The position numbers and the translations under genes are program-made. A DNA stretch of 64,000 bases. It comes from Theocolax elegans (Eukaryota > Arthropoda > Insecta > Hymenoptera > Cerocephalidae). The DNA lies in assembly GCA_026168455.1 (NCBI GenBank), contig CM047425.1, positions 25,537,058-25,601,057 on the forward strand. The letters run 5' to 3'. Each line of letters opens with the position of its first letter. Position 1 is the first letter of the stretch. Below the pieces are notes generated by a model. The model was not told the origin of the DNA. It saw only the letters and a list, made by a program, of their open reading frames with translations, and ran no database searches. Of this stretch, positions 12,934 through 26,028 are shown piece by piece.

Positions 12934-15900
12934 ATGAATATTCAGGCTTTACAAGTTTTATTGGACTCTAACTCAGTGGCAGGTGCGGCAGTTCCCATTG
13001 ATTTACTCAAAGTTGCTCGAAGTATCATTCAGAAACAACGTAATCGAATTACCAAGGGTCAACCACAATCGCTTTCTACTGGAAATAAATTTCGTTTAGT
13101 TCTCGATGGAGAGTGTTGCCTAGACAGACTGTATGGTGGCTATTTTTCAGGTATACTTTTATTTCAATTTATACTCTAAAATGCCTTGCAGTCTACAATT
13201 TTCATTGTTACTAATAATATAACACATAATTTTATATAAAAAACAATGAAATTAATTAGAGATAAATAAGAATTAGTTTTAAGAAGTGTTTTAAATCCAG
13301 ACCTATGTACAGATACTGTATTGTATCTATATAGGATGTATGTTATGTCAGATATATATGTATATTTAGATTTTAACTACATATTGTAATTCTGGTAAAT
13401 AAATATTTGTAGATTGGGCTTGCGGTGGACAATGGAATCGAATGATACAATTTCTGGCTATTTTTTTACAAGTGATAGAAACTGCAGGTTTAGAACTGGC
13501 TGTCTTTTTTAATGGTTCTCTTGAAACCTCACGACGTGGAGAATGGATTCAAAATCAATTGAATGCTCGGCTTAAAGTTAACAATGTAACTCTCACCTCT
13601 AACAAATGTATTCACAACTGTTATTTGCTATTTTTAATAATTTTCTTAAATATTAGGTTTTGAAACATATAGCTACCAAAGGAACACCTCCACCAAAGAT
13701 TTGGTGGATACCACCTACATCTTTAAAAACCAGTTTGCGAATGGTTCTTAGACATTTAAATGTAACAGTTGTAAGTAATTAAATGGATTATTTACCTGAT
13801 AAATGTCAATATTAATGTAATGTAATTAAAATAAATATTTTTATGTAGTTAAGTAGTATGGACGATCATCATCAAGAAGTTATTGCTTACTGCCGAGAAA
13901 ATAATTATCATGGTTTGATTGCTGATGATGCAGAGTACATTGTTTTTGAGCCACCAAGATATTTTTCTTCAGAACAACTGAAATTAACCTACAAAGTATG
14001 AATTATTAAGTTTTGATCAATTACATTAGTTAAAAATCTTCAAATTAGTAACATAATTATTAATGAAAAATATTTACTTTTAAGGGTTCTCTTGACACAA
14101 AAGAGTATTTTGTTAGTGAACTTTTAAAAGAATTGAATCTTCCAACAGAAAGATTGTGTATTTTCGCAGCATTACTTGGAAATTATATATTAGATGAACA
14201 TGATTTAGCTGATTTTTATAAGAAAATTAACCAAACTTCAAATAAAATGAATTCAGAGCAAATCATAAGAGCAGTGGCAAATTTTGTAAACGATTTGCCT
14301 TCTATAGAGCTTGATGCAGTTGCAAAAAAAGTATTTGGTTCCCTAACAGATTCCAGATATTCAAGTTTTAAACAATCAGTCCAATATTATGTAAACGGAA
14401 CAAAAGACGGATTCTTACACTATAAACCAGCAAAACCTACCAAAGGTAAATTTATACACGCACATTCAAATACAAATATTATACTTGAAATATGTTATTT
14501 TAGACTCAATTCACACGGATCAAAGTCAATCAAATACATCTGATTTACCAGAAAATACCGAAGATAATATGCAAACGTCACGATTTGCATCCGAAACAGC
14601 AGAAAGCGAGCAAGAAAGTTTAAATGCTTACAAAGAAGCTACTGCAAATGCTACAGCTGCTCCACAAATAATCATTGAACCACCTGGGTTACAAGGACAT
14701 GGCGAGACCGAGAGTATTCGCGTAGAAGATGAACAAAGTAAAAAAAATTTTTATTTATATATTTTCCGGTAAATTAAATTAATTTATAATTGATAATTTT
14801 TAATTCTTAGATAATGGGCTTGCTTTGAATGGGAGTCACAATCTTTTAATAAGTTCATCTAGTTCAAGTAGTAGTTCGTCAGCTACATCGCCTTCTCACG
14901 TCACTGTTGATTCGGCAAAAGCAACAGAAAATACTACATTACCACCTTCAGCTCCAGAAGTAATGCGAACTGCATCTGAAAGGCATCAAAAGGGATTAAT
15001 GTCTCCTAACATTTATCAAATTCTCACGACTGGAGAAATTAAGTTACCAGTACTATTAGAAGATGAGGAAAATAGAGAATTTCCATCAATACATGTGATA
15101 TACCGACCTGTTAGACAGATGGTGTATGCTATTCTTTTTAATTTACATCATTGTTTGTATTTAGCCACAAAAAGCAAAGAAAAGGGAGGTTAGTGATGAT
15201 TGCATTCCGTTTATTTAAAATATTTATGCGAATTATTTTATTTATTACTGAAGTAAAATAAATTTAGATACAGATAAAATTGAAGTGCCAGATGTTATAA
15301 TAAAAGAATGGGTTTGGTCCAAAGCAAACCCATTTGAGACGCCAGAATATGTTAAAGCTGAGCAAATTGGTTGGGGCGTTCCTACAATTCAACGATTGTG
15401 GTTCGGGTATGTAACTGGTGCATAAAAAAAACAATTTAATATTAAAGAAATTTTAATTTTTAGTACCGGAATTGACGATAAAAGTCGTCGATTAAGAGGA
15501 TTTTTAACATGTATGAAGTCCGACACGCCACTTATGCTAAATACTGCCTATGTGCCACAGCATTTATTAGTTATGGCTTGTGTACTAAGGTACCAAGACA
15601 ATCAAATTTACATACTTATTTCGCAATATTATTAAATTGTTATAAATTACTATATTGCGTTTTCTTTCAGATATATCATGACCTTTTCCGACAAAATAAA
15701 AATTTTACGACGACAAGAATTAGATGCGTTTATTGTTCAAGCATTTTCTCCTGAATTGATGAATGCTCAATATTTGCAAGAACTACAGGTATTTTGAAAA
15801 AGACCAAATTCCTCATGTAATGCGAATATGCAAATTTACGAAATAACAATGATCAACTGAAATAATAAAATAATTCCGTTGTAGATATCTCTTGTAACTA

Positions 15901-17491
15901 CGCGCGGAGTACAACTTGCTAGTCTTTTTATGGCGGGCGTAGAAACGGCTCTCTTGGCTAACGATGCGTGTGGAGCACCTATCCCATGGTTAATGTGTTG
16001 CCCTTGGCTATATTTCGATGGAAAGCTCTTCCACCAGACACTGGCACGCGCAACTATTGCTAAAAACCTTTTAGAACTGTGTGGCGGTTACATCGATCGC
16101 GTTGTTAAAGTCGAAAGAATGCGCAAAGCTATTCTTGAAGGAGTCAACGTTGTTTTTTCACGACCGCCATTACCTATACCGGGTAACCCATTATTTAAGT
16201 ATTCAAAATTATTTATTTGCGACTTCCATTGCTTTGTATTATCATCTTATCAATATGCTGATAGTCCATATGCTGTAAAAATGGAAGGAGATAAATCCAA
16301 CGATATTGCTTCGTATTATCTAAATATTACGATTTTACGAATCTCAAAGTTGAAACAAATATCTTAAAGTTTGAAAAACTTTAGAAAACTGTTTGAAAAA
16401 CAGTACATTATGATGCAAGTGCGAGAAAGTAGGCTTCTTGGTTTGTTTGGGTGCAAACGTTTAAACGAAAAGAAAATAACTTTTTCATCCGTGTATCGTA
16501 CATTATTTCTTAATAAGATATGCTGACAACTCGATTTCGTGTTGAAAATTAAATTTTGAAATAATTGAATTGAGTGAATATTACAGGTATACGAATGGCT
16601 GCTCCTCAACCCTTACCACCGGCGGGATGTTCAATACCGGATGGCCTGGTACGGGGTCGTGGGGGTGCAGTAATAACTGGACCACAACGTGGCCTTATGC
16701 GTCGACCTATCCCATCACGCGGCGGTCAACTCGAAATTGCAGGTGTCGTCGTCGGCCAGTGGGGAGCGAATTACGGGCAGCCGGGCAGGCTGACCCAGCC
16801 TTTGCAGGGTCCATCGCGAGCACGACTTCCGCCACAGGTACGATTACTGAGTCAACAGCACCATCAGCACCAACAGCAACATCACAATCAGCAGCAACGT
16901 CACTGCTGCACATGCAATCGTACCGCTACTGTACCTTTGTTACATTATCATTGCGTGTGCTCAGAACGGGACTGCGAGTCGACAGCTACGGTCTTAACTT
17001 CCGTAAACCGAGATAATAGTCAAAACTTCATTTCAAATCTTGCGAACCTTGAACTTTCTGTTCTGTGGTAAACGTAACAAAGTAACGTGTGTATATTGTT
17101 ACGAATTCTTATCTACTTCACTTCGAATTACTATCTTCTATAAATCTCATTTATTTATTTATCTTTAATTTGTCCGTCTTTTTGATCATTTTTAACAAGT
17201 CGCTTCGTTACCTATAAAGCTTAATGATAGTTTGCTAATTACTCAGTACTTAGTAATACTTGTCAATCAATTAATTGCTTCATGACTATATATACATTTT
17301 TAATATCAGCGAGTAAATATAATGTTCCATTATCGCGTCATTTCGTAAGTGTTAGTAAACTATTGCACGTTGTTATGTGTATCTTTTGTAAAATAGTTAT
17401 TCATTATTATGCTTTGTAGACATCACACACATACATATAGATACATTCTCTCTCTCTCTCTCTCCATGTCTTTCTCCCCCCCCCCCCTTCC

Positions 17492-17522
<31 letters not shown>

Positions 17523-18779
17523 TTCTGCACACACATACAATCATACTATGTGGACTTGAAAATATTAAAATAAAGATCTTACTTTTTCGTAAAGCATTTG
17601 ATGAAGTGTTGCTTATTATTTATATATTTATAAGCAGACCATGTAGCAAAAGCAAGGTTCATACAGTAGTTTTATTTGGGCACAAAGTAATTTTGATGGC
17701 AATTTCACTAATAATACAGTATATTAATATATATTAAGCATACTTGATCCATTAGAATAATCAATTATTAGTTTTGTCAATGTGTTATTTATCGAAAAAT
17801 GTTAAAAGGTTATATATCTGTAAACATTGCACCCAAGCTTGTTACTACCTTTAGTCTTACTTTCACATTTAACCTGCAGAGGATCGGAAAGCTTCCTGTA
17901 GTGACACGGCCCATAATCGACCTTCATTTCATGATCAATTAGAGATATCAAACACCATTTAATACCATTTGCTCAATTATTTGTAACTTTTTATTAGTTT
18001 TTATTATTGTACAATTTTTGAGTAATAACGCTCAATCACAAACTCGCTAATCGATATAATAAATTTAATATATAATTTCAATGCGTAATACCCGATGTTC
18101 ACGCGTGGGTACGGAAGAAGTAAATACATGTACGTTGCATTAGTGGTTGTTTACGTGACTAAAAATGTCTGGTTGTTCGCGGCTTAATAAAAAATTCATA
18201 AAATTGTTCGTACAATTGTTAGTTTAGTGTAAAAGTGCATTAACAAAATATATAGAGAAAAAGCACAGGTAATACGAGTAATGCGCGTTTAAAATCGAAA
18301 TAGTTTACTTCTTGCGAAGACGATACGGTATGAAGGTCTGAATTAATGTATATTAAGTTAAAAACGAAAGAATGAATGAATGAACGAACACACTGAGAAT
18401 GATTGCAGAATATATGACGGATGAATGCTAAAATGAATTGTTGAATAACTAAAGTCAATAAAAGCTTGTCATTATTTATCGGACTATTGAGGTAAAGATT
18501 GCTAAGCTTGCAGATTTTATTGTTTCAGGTTACATCGATCGGAGTAAAGTACAGGATTCCTCGAAGCTTCAACCCGATAGCTACCGCCCGGCCTACCTTT
18601 CCAGGTCGAGGCAATGGCCGCGCACAAATCGCGACACGCAGCAAGAAAACGCAAATGAAGGTGCCTATTATTTTTTGATAGATTATCCTAATTAATAATA
18701 ATTGTTTTCCGCTCGTATTAGTCTATATTAACCGCGTATACTTTAGGCTGCCGGACATAAGAAAAATAGTTTTAGATAA
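12934..18779 (+). CDS. FAM120A: FAM120A-like protein (constitutive coactivator of PPAR-gamma-like), XPG/PIN-like domain
   Basis: Orthologue of vertebrate FAM120A/Ossa, an RNA-binding scaffold with a degenerate FEN/XPG nuclease fold. Exons: 12934-13150, 13413-13585, 13657-13770, 13849-13995, 14085-14445, 14504-14737, 14811-15188, 15268-15406, 15464-15589, 15671-15788, 15885-16182, 16587-16837, 18529-18660, 18747-18779. Phases agree throughout; 906 aa. The N-terminal domain (about 1-330) shows DGECCLDRLYGG, WACGGQWNRM, VFFNGSLE, KGTPPPK, DDHHQEVIAYCREN and FAALLGNYI. A Ser/Thr/Glu-rich linker spans about 340-480. The conserved C-terminal half has RRLRGFLTCMKSDTP, LRRQELDAF, GVETALLANDACG and CCPWLYFDGKLF. 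Residues 809-828 (from PIPSRGGQLEIAG to QWG) are a FAM120 signature, followed by an RG-rich tail. The FEN FDG aspartate is Asn (FFNG), so nuclease activity is unlikely. Exon 12 can also read through to a stop at 17071. Confidence 0.93.
16838..17574 (+). other. Alternative terminal exon of FAM120A-like gene (read-through of intron 12)
   Basis: If the donor at 16838 (CAG/GTACGA) is not used, the frame stays open for 77 more codons to a stop at 17069-17071. It would add a His/Gln-rich stretch and a Cys cluster (HCCTCN, CVCSERDCES) in place of the RG-rich tail. An AATAAA at 17569-17574 could polyadenylate this form. Spliced exons 13-14 make a more family-like end, so this is a candidate minor isoform only. 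Confidence 0.35.
17447..17521 (+). repeat. Compound microsatellite (CT)n-(C)n-(CTGT)n
   Basis: TC repeats (17447-17464), a C run of about 12 (17476-17487) and about seven CTGT units (17492-17521), in intron 12 / alternative 3' UTR of the FAM120A-like gene. Confidence 0.9.
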
Positions 18780-20062
18780 ACAAATGATTTTGGTAAGCAA
18801 AGTGAGAGATGTGTCGCTATCGCTGATTTTACCAGCGAATTGTCGTAAGTTGTACTTTATTGTACAATTGTACTTTACTGCAGCTCGTTACATTTTAAAA
18901 AAATAAAGTAATCAATCATTCCTGAGTTGTGATAGACGCGAGCGCGGAATAAATAAGAGAGTAACTATCCACCATTTAACCTGAACAATTAAATCTTGCA
19001 GGAATACCTTTGCCAATCTTAGTTTGACCAAGGATTTCGAGTGTACGCCAGCTCGATTCGATGACGCGCTGGATAAAGTTAGAGGCATTCGGTTCCGACA
19101 GGGTGACTCGTCGCTTTTTGCCTCCCTTTTGATCAACGTCAATCAACAGTTAACCAGCTGCACGCACGCAGAGAAAAATAACGAGGCGTATTAAAGCAGA
19201 CAGAAAAAGCGATGGAGCAAAGCAAGAATGAGAGTGAACGTGTGCCTGAATGTGCGTAAGTCTAAGTGAAAGAGTGACAGAGGAAGAGAGATAGAGAGAG
19301 AGCGATGACGGGGATTTGCGGAGGGGGAGGGGGAGGTATAAACTGCTAATTAAATGCGTGGTTGGAGGCAAAAGACTCTTTAGAAATAACAGAATCCCGA
19401 ATGTGACTCAAGACTGTAAGCAATGTAGTTGTACGTCAGCCGAGTCGTACGCGGTAGCCGGTTGCAAAATGAAAAAATACGATATAAACGTAACGAATTC
19501 GGCAACTCGGCGCGTATAAAACTATATGGTGGGGCCAAAATGAGACGTTCACAAAAACAGCGTAACCGAAAGAATTGTAATTCGACCAAGCGAGTGCAGA
19601 AAAGAGCGTAAGTGATCTAAATCTCGAGCGTTGTATTGTGTACGCGTATTCTCAAGATCAGAAGAAACTGCACTTTTAAGCAAGTTAGAGAAGGTTACAG
19701 GTCTAAAGATTCAAGGGTAGGTTCAAAGTTGCAAGTTTAGAAAAGCTAAAAGATAAAAATGAAATTCGCGTTTGCGCTGATAAGTCTACTTCGCTCATAG
19801 CACTACGAAAACGTACTCCGACTGATTAGGGTAAATCCACGCGTTAATTTTACCAACAAGAACAAGTTGTCAACTGCTATAGACGATTAATTAACTTAAG
19901 AAGCGTAATTATTTTTTTTACAATGAAAATATATATTTTCCGGTATTATATGAAATGCTCACCTCGGTCAACTCGACAGCCCCTGCCCGAGGGGTCGAGG
20001 GCTTAGAGAGGAAAGGCCGAACGCATGGAGACTGATGCTTTTCATATAAGTGAAATATTTAT

Positions 20063-20088
20063 GTATATACACACATGTGTGTATATAC
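20063..20088. repeat. 26-nt perfect palindrome
   Basis: The left half GTATATACACACA is the exact reverse complement of the right half TGTGTGTATATAC. Two TGTATATA Pumilio-type motifs lie on the plus strand, at 20062-20069 and 20080-20087. Confidence 0.85.
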
Positions 20089-20097
20089 TCGTACACC

Positions 20098-20101
<4 letters not shown>

Positions 20102-20147
<46 letters not shown>
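20102..20147 (+). repeat. (CA)n microsatellite
   Basis: About 23 uninterrupted CA units, 15 bp after the 26-nt palindrome. Confidence 0.95.
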
Positions 20148-20149
<2 letters not shown>

Positions 20150-21289
20150 TACAATTACAATAAACAACATTAGATTATAGCTCTATAGATTTACTATACG
20201 TAAGTAATGATTTCGTGAGCGCGTTGCGAATCATAATGGACAATCCTCTCCTGGAGATGGACGCTGTCATTGAATCTAAAGTTTGTTTTGCTACCTCGAT
20301 TGATGCAATCGGAGCAAGTTGGACAAAAGAGTAAGAGTGATGTACATAAAGATCATGTGATTATAGTTTTATATGTACGTATGCCTGAGGAGTACGTAAA
20401 AATGCTAGTTATGCGTGCGTATGCGTGTGCGTGCGGATTTGTGAGTTAATGGTAGGGTTGACGCGCAAGGGCGTAAGGGCACACTCCTATACGAGTTTAG
20501 CGATCACCGTGCAAGACTAGATCAGAGATCCGCTCACGTACCCAATGACTACTCTCTATCCTACTCAACCCGATCGAGGACGGGAGCACGTGCCCGACTA
20601 AAGGTCTGACTTCGTAGAAAATATAAGTAAACGAATATTTATTTGCATTTGCGTATGCCTATGCGCTGCGGAAGGAAGCATATAGAGGGAGAGAGCGAGT
20701 GAGAGTGTGCACACGCTCAGTTTTTGCATATTTGAATGGACGCACCAAATAAAACCGCAGGAGCGTTTGCGTCGCTTTAAACCTGAACGTGCGAGGATTG
20801 ATCGAAAGCTGATTGCGACATCCTAACACATTTGTTATTATTACCTATTTTTTATTAAGTCTTTTCTTCATTCACAATTTGACATTTTCACCTTTATTTG
20901 CTAGTAACTTTTTATTAATTACTTTTATTTTTTATTTGTTAAGTATCTAATTTTGACTTCTTATTTTGCTTACTTCGCTGTATCAATAAAAAATAAAATA
21001 TAAAAAATATGAATAAAAGGAAAACTTAAGGTTTATAGTTGTGCCGCTTTAACGATAACTTTGACGGTCGTTTCTACAATCCTTCACCGTCTGTACATAT
21101 TCGGAAGATAAGCCCAAGCTTGTTGCAATGCGATCGATGTACATAAAAAATGATCTTAGGTGTGTTGATCACTCGCTAAGGATATATACCAGGTGTCATT
21201 TAGATTGCGTTGATCGATCGATCTAATATAATTAATCATATAAATTAGCCAGTCTGCTTATTTCTGGCTCAAACTCATCGATGTTACGT

Positions 21290-21350
21290 CGATGAAGACG
21301 AAAGACGAAAGACAAAAGACAAAAGGCGAAAAGCGAAAGGCGAAAGGCGA
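21290..21350 (+). repeat. Heptameric minisatellite (GACGAAA-like)
   Basis: About eight tandem 7-mers of GACGAAA / GACAAAA / GGCGAAA type, bounded on each side by CGATGAA, in the putative 3' UTR. Confidence 0.8.
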
Positions 21351-23268
21351 TGAACATAAGACAAGATGCGTAATGTAAATCGCCTCGACGATAGGATATT
21401 TCATTAATGTAAATGCATCACTCAAGAAGAGGACGATGGTTAACGAGAAAAGTCTCGTCTACGAGAAATAGAAACAGTGTTAGACGGATAACAAAGGGAA
21501 ATAAGTCATATATTGGATTAATATTGCGAAAAGTGATAACTACAGAGGCAATCCTATATTTTTATACATTTGTTATCGCGACTAAATGCATTAAGACAAT
21601 TAATCGATTGTATAAAATGGAAACATAAGGAACACTGGAGATAAGTGAACAACTTAGCGATTGTCGTTAGTTTGCGAATTTCGAAACGTAAGGGACTTGA
21701 GACCATGGTGATTATGAAAAAGGATAGCGGTTGAACGTTGTACGCGCGACTCTACTATGCGATAGTAAGATTGAATTTTTAACGACTGAAAAGACAATAT
21801 GAGTGCTCGTTGATTAACATAAGCCGATTCGATCTGTTTATTATGACGAAGAGAAAAATGGGGAAAACTAAATGTGAGTCAAAGTCAAAGGAGTGACTAG
21901 CGATATCTATCCCGATGCTCAAATTGACCTCGATAGTGTACACTACTAAACATTTTGTTCGAATCGATCGAAAAAGAGGGAAAAAAAGCTTAGAATCTCT
22001 TGATACAGTACAACAGATAAGAGACATGTAAAAATAAGATAATCTCGATGTATAATTGCGTGTGCGTATGGAATTGATTAGTTGTCACGGGGCACCGATT
22101 TCAGGCACTGATTGGCACAAAACTAACAATTCGATGTACAACAGCAAAAAACTTTTTCCCGACAAACGAGAATTGCCATTGAGATGAAATTCCGAATATA
22201 GGAGAAAATGTAACGTTCAATGAGTTCAAAACAGTTTACGAGTAACAAAATAATAAATAAAGTAATAGGTGATGATAAAAACCCGTCGGGTTCTCACCGA
22301 ATGACTTTGTAGCATCAGGGGCCCACGTTCTCCTGCCTATTACCGGTTATTGGAAACGACAAACACATAAATGCGATTAAACGATAATAAGTAAACGAGG
22401 TAAACTCAAGCATACGAACGTGTAACCTTTTCTCTAAACGATTATAACGTGTAGGATCGGACAAACATTTTACAAATTTCTATAATTTTTTATATTTCGA
22501 TCGTTTACGCGGTATAGTTTTAAAATGATGTGTACACAGTTAAATACATATTCTTAATTTGATACATTAATTTGATTAATTTGTTTTAAATTTTAGCATT
22601 AAGAAAATAATAAGGTGTTGTATTTTCGTTCGGTAGATGATTCGATTACAGTCGAAGATTCAAACTCAAACGATGAACGATTTTTTTTCACGACGTAAGG
22701 TAAGCGTCATTGAATGTGCTGAGTGTGAACGATGGATTTGAACGATATTAAATGTATAAAGTGTTTAAGTTAACGCGTTTCCAAGGGTGATCGAACCACG
22801 GAAGCGAACACAGGGGCATTACAAATTACAATTTACACACCGGCGATCGGCGAGGTACGATGCATTTTGAATTTCGACATTATCTCGATGAGAAGAGCTC
22901 GTTGCTTTTTACCGTGTACACGTGCATCGACGTATGAGACTTTTTGAGAATTTCCTCCGTCTTGTTGCTTTTTCGAGATCCGCTAAAAAAGATACATCGT
23001 TACGTTATTACTCGACAGGGGAACTTGCACTATACTTTTTTAATATTTTAACTTGTCATTTAGTAGATTGCATCCTAAGTTGTCGCTTTTATGTTTACGT
23101 TTATGTATATGTAATTATCGAGTATATCGAAATACGATAGAAGTCGCAGAGTATGTCGCATTTATAGTAAAGAGAGAAAAAAATTGTAACATTACGATAA
23201 TGAATAATGATAATGCTAATGATAAACAATAATGATATAATTACATAGTGGTATAATAATATAATGAT

Positions 23269-23299
<31 letters not shown>

Positions 23300-24347
23300 A
23301 GTTTAATCAAGTTAAGAAGAAGAAAAAGAAACAGAGGAAGAACAATTTATTAAATGGAAAAATAAAGTGAAAAAAGTATACCCGATCAGTCAGTATCGAT
23401 GTAGTTGAATCAATATCGTGGGCCCCGTTATCATATAGTCTTATTAAGTATCCGTAACATATAACATATTCTTCTATTATTTCTCGCGTTAGCCAAAAAA
23501 AGGAAATAAAAAAGATACAAGATAACCCATAAAAGGGTAGGAAGGGAAAGTTAAATGAAAAATAAACGTACGTGCAAGAGATGATGTAAGTATGCGACGC
23601 GTTCAACCACTGATCGTTATTAAAATATATTTATCGTTATAGGATGTTTTGCACGGCACGTCGATCTGTACTCTACAAACGTGTATTTTCTTTGTATAAA
23701 CAAATATTTATTTGGAGCGAGTCTAGCGGCAATAATCGTCAATTATGTCAACTATCGAGTTTCTTCAATAAGCTAAATACAATATATACTGTAATACTAT
23801 GATGGAGTGACCATTTTTTTTTGTAAAGTGCATCTTATCAGCGTTGGTCAGATTAGCGCGGTAAGGAAAGGACAGGAAGGACGCCAGAGAGTGAGATTTC
23901 ACGTGGTTTGAAATCTAGATTCAGTGTGCGAAGCTGTTGGATTGATCGAACAATCGTTGACGATCGTCGATAACCGGTACGAGGATGCGAGCGCAACGAA
24001 GAAATAATGCAGGATATGTATAACTTGGCTGAAATTCCCAGTACTTTTTATACTGAATAATTAATTATTTTGCGTCTCGCAGTGCAATTTACAATCGAAA
24101 TAATAACGAAGAGGTAGAGGAGAAGGCAAAGTAAAAGACAGTGAGCGAGCGAGCCAACTGACGAGAAATTTTGAAGAAAAAAAAAAATGTTAAACAATTC
24201 TAATTGTACAAGTGTAATGATGTAGAAACACTCGCGTCGAGCACTCCGGGGTGTGAGTTGTTTGCGACCACTGTAGCCGTTGTAGCCGTTGTAACTGTAG
24301 AATCCCATCTGTGCCTAGTGTTCAGCGGAGCTGCTGATTGTACACGA

Positions 24348-24416
24348 CGAGGACGAGGAGGTGGACGTGAACGTGGACGTGAACGTGGACGTGGACGTGG
24401 ACGTAGACGTGGACGA
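24348..24416 (+). repeat. Hexamer array (GACGTG)n
   Basis: About eleven tandem hexamers of GACGTG, alternating with GAACGTG-type variants. One frame translates as Arg-Gly repeats, but this follows from the hexamer and is not evidence of a gene. Confidence 0.85.
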
Positions 24417-25365
24417 CAAATGTAGGTGTAGCTGTGTATCGAGAATGGTGAGTGCGTGTGAGCTACGGGCACCTTTGGTGTTTCGGTGTTGCTCTGCCTT
24501 CAAAAGTCCCGCGAAAGCCCGCAAGTACAGGTGAGAGATTTCGAGAGATTATTGAATAACGGGTACTCGGGTGAACTCGCAGTTGAATATCGAGAATTCA
24601 AGCCCGAGTTCGACGAGTCTTGCACACAGTACACACACTGGTCACTGAAGAGTCAACATTTGAACTGGTTGAAGACACTGGTCAGTGGTCACTGATTAAC
24701 ATTTCGAGCTTAGGTGATAACATGTAACCATAGTACTGATTCTATATATTATTAGTAAATTAAAGTTAAACAATTAAATTGTCTCATTAATTATTTAAAG
24801 AATACAAAATAACAAAAAAGGAACGAAATGGAGAAACGTAACAGAAAAGAAGATAAAGGAAAAGCATAAAATGGTTGCAATAAGGAATCACATAAGGAAT
24901 CACATAAGGCAGCGCACCTTGATGGATGTCGTAACTATAATTAAATAACTTAACAGAACTGCATTGCTAAATATTATTGAATGTAAATCGTCTTTTACAG
25001 ACGCTCATTATAGGTATACACAATCGAATAAAATAATCCGTAAAATTCTTTGAAAAACAAATTCGTTTGCCAATCTAGCCGACTCATTAAATCGAACGAT
25101 CTTTCACACCGAAACGTTTATTTATCCTATTTTCCTTTTTCTTTCTTCGATATAAAATTCAATGTCCATCCGTAAGAGATATCGTATCGTTTGTCGAGCC
25201 GCTCCGACTGTTTAGACCTTTTAGTTACTCGAGCTATAATGAACGCCGAAGCGAACTCAATGTAATCGCGAGTTCGAGTCACGAAAGACTCTTGAAAACG
25301 ACCGCAGCCCGATATTTTTACAAGTTTGATGATTTATTCTCTAAATGTACCATCGTGTCATAAAA

Positions 25366-25371
25366 AATAAA
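25366..25371 (+). terminator. Poly(A) signal AATAAA (putative end of FAM120A-like transcript)
   Basis: AATAAA followed within 30-40 nt by a T/G-rich stretch. It is the last strong plus-strand signal before the convergent nardilysin gene, whose own signal is about 610 bp further on. Confidence 0.4.
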
Positions 25372-25981
25372 GTTAAACAAGAAACACTATTTAACTCGTT
25401 GGTTTACATTATTTTACACGCTCCCCACTTACTGATCCTCAAAGACTTATGATCCCAATGTCACTTTACGACCATTACTTATTAAACGTTCCTTACCTAG
25501 ATATATAACAGATTGTGCGTAGCCGGCGAGACCTCTTCAGCTCCTGAAACTGAAGCTGACCGACCGAGGCCAATTGAAAGCAATTCAATTAGCACTATTA
25601 CAAACAATTAAATAGAAATACTCATTCGACTGGTATTGTTGGTACGCCGCATGGCTAATTACTCTGGCCAATTATAGTATATTCTTCGGTGGTCACATTC
25701 AAGGGGGCATGTAAAACTCATTTTAGCCGTTATGGATTATTTCAGACAACTAAAAGATAAATTTGCTAGTACAATTTTTATTGGAATAACCCGAAATGAT
25801 TAAATTACATTTACTTATCTCGCTTTCGATGGGAATATTTAAACTAGTAACAATTATAAATTATAAATATAAGTCAAACGACGGACAACTCTTGTTTGCT
25901 CCGCTTCTCCATTGGTTGTTCAAATGGAGTTTATTAAAAATAACTAAATACTTCAAAATTGTGTTAATTCAACAATTTCAT
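25372..25981. other. Spacer between convergent genes
   Basis: About 600 bp between the likely poly(A) signals of the FAM120A-like gene (+) and nardilysin (-). AT-rich and non-coding; no repeat recognised. Confidence 0.45.
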
Positions 25982-25987
25982 TTTATT
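25982..25987 (-). terminator. Poly(A) signal of nardilysin
   Basis: TTTATT on the plus strand is AATAAA on the minus strand, 42 nt past the nardilysin stop codon. Another AATAAA (26019-26024) is only about 5 nt past the stop, so this one is the better candidate. Confidence 0.5.
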
Positions 25988-26028
25988 TACAAAAATTACG
26001 TTAAATAAACATTGTTTTTTTATTTGCG

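Larger units (their letters stand above)
18780..25371 (+). other. Probable long 3' UTR / 3' flank of FAM120A-like gene
   Basis: 6.6 kb with no recognisable gene on either strand, but with more balanced base composition than the intergenic DNA elsewhere. The first signal-like AATAAA is at 18946; a well-placed one is at 25366-25371, followed by a T/G-rich stretch. Contents: an (AC)n tract, a 26-nt perfect palindrome (20063-20088), five Pumilio-type TGTANATA matches (20062, 20080, 20341, 21092, 21138), a GAAAGAC-like minisatellite (21290-21350), ATGATA repeats (23230-23295) and a GACGTG hexamer array (24348-24416). Whether it is one transcript is inference. Confidence 0.4.

Noticed and set aside
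24204..24425. ORF with Arg-Gly repeats resembling an RGG RNA-binding protein
   Set aside because: The RG pattern is the direct translation of a GACGTG/GAACGTG hexamer array; there is no family match and no supporting exon structure.
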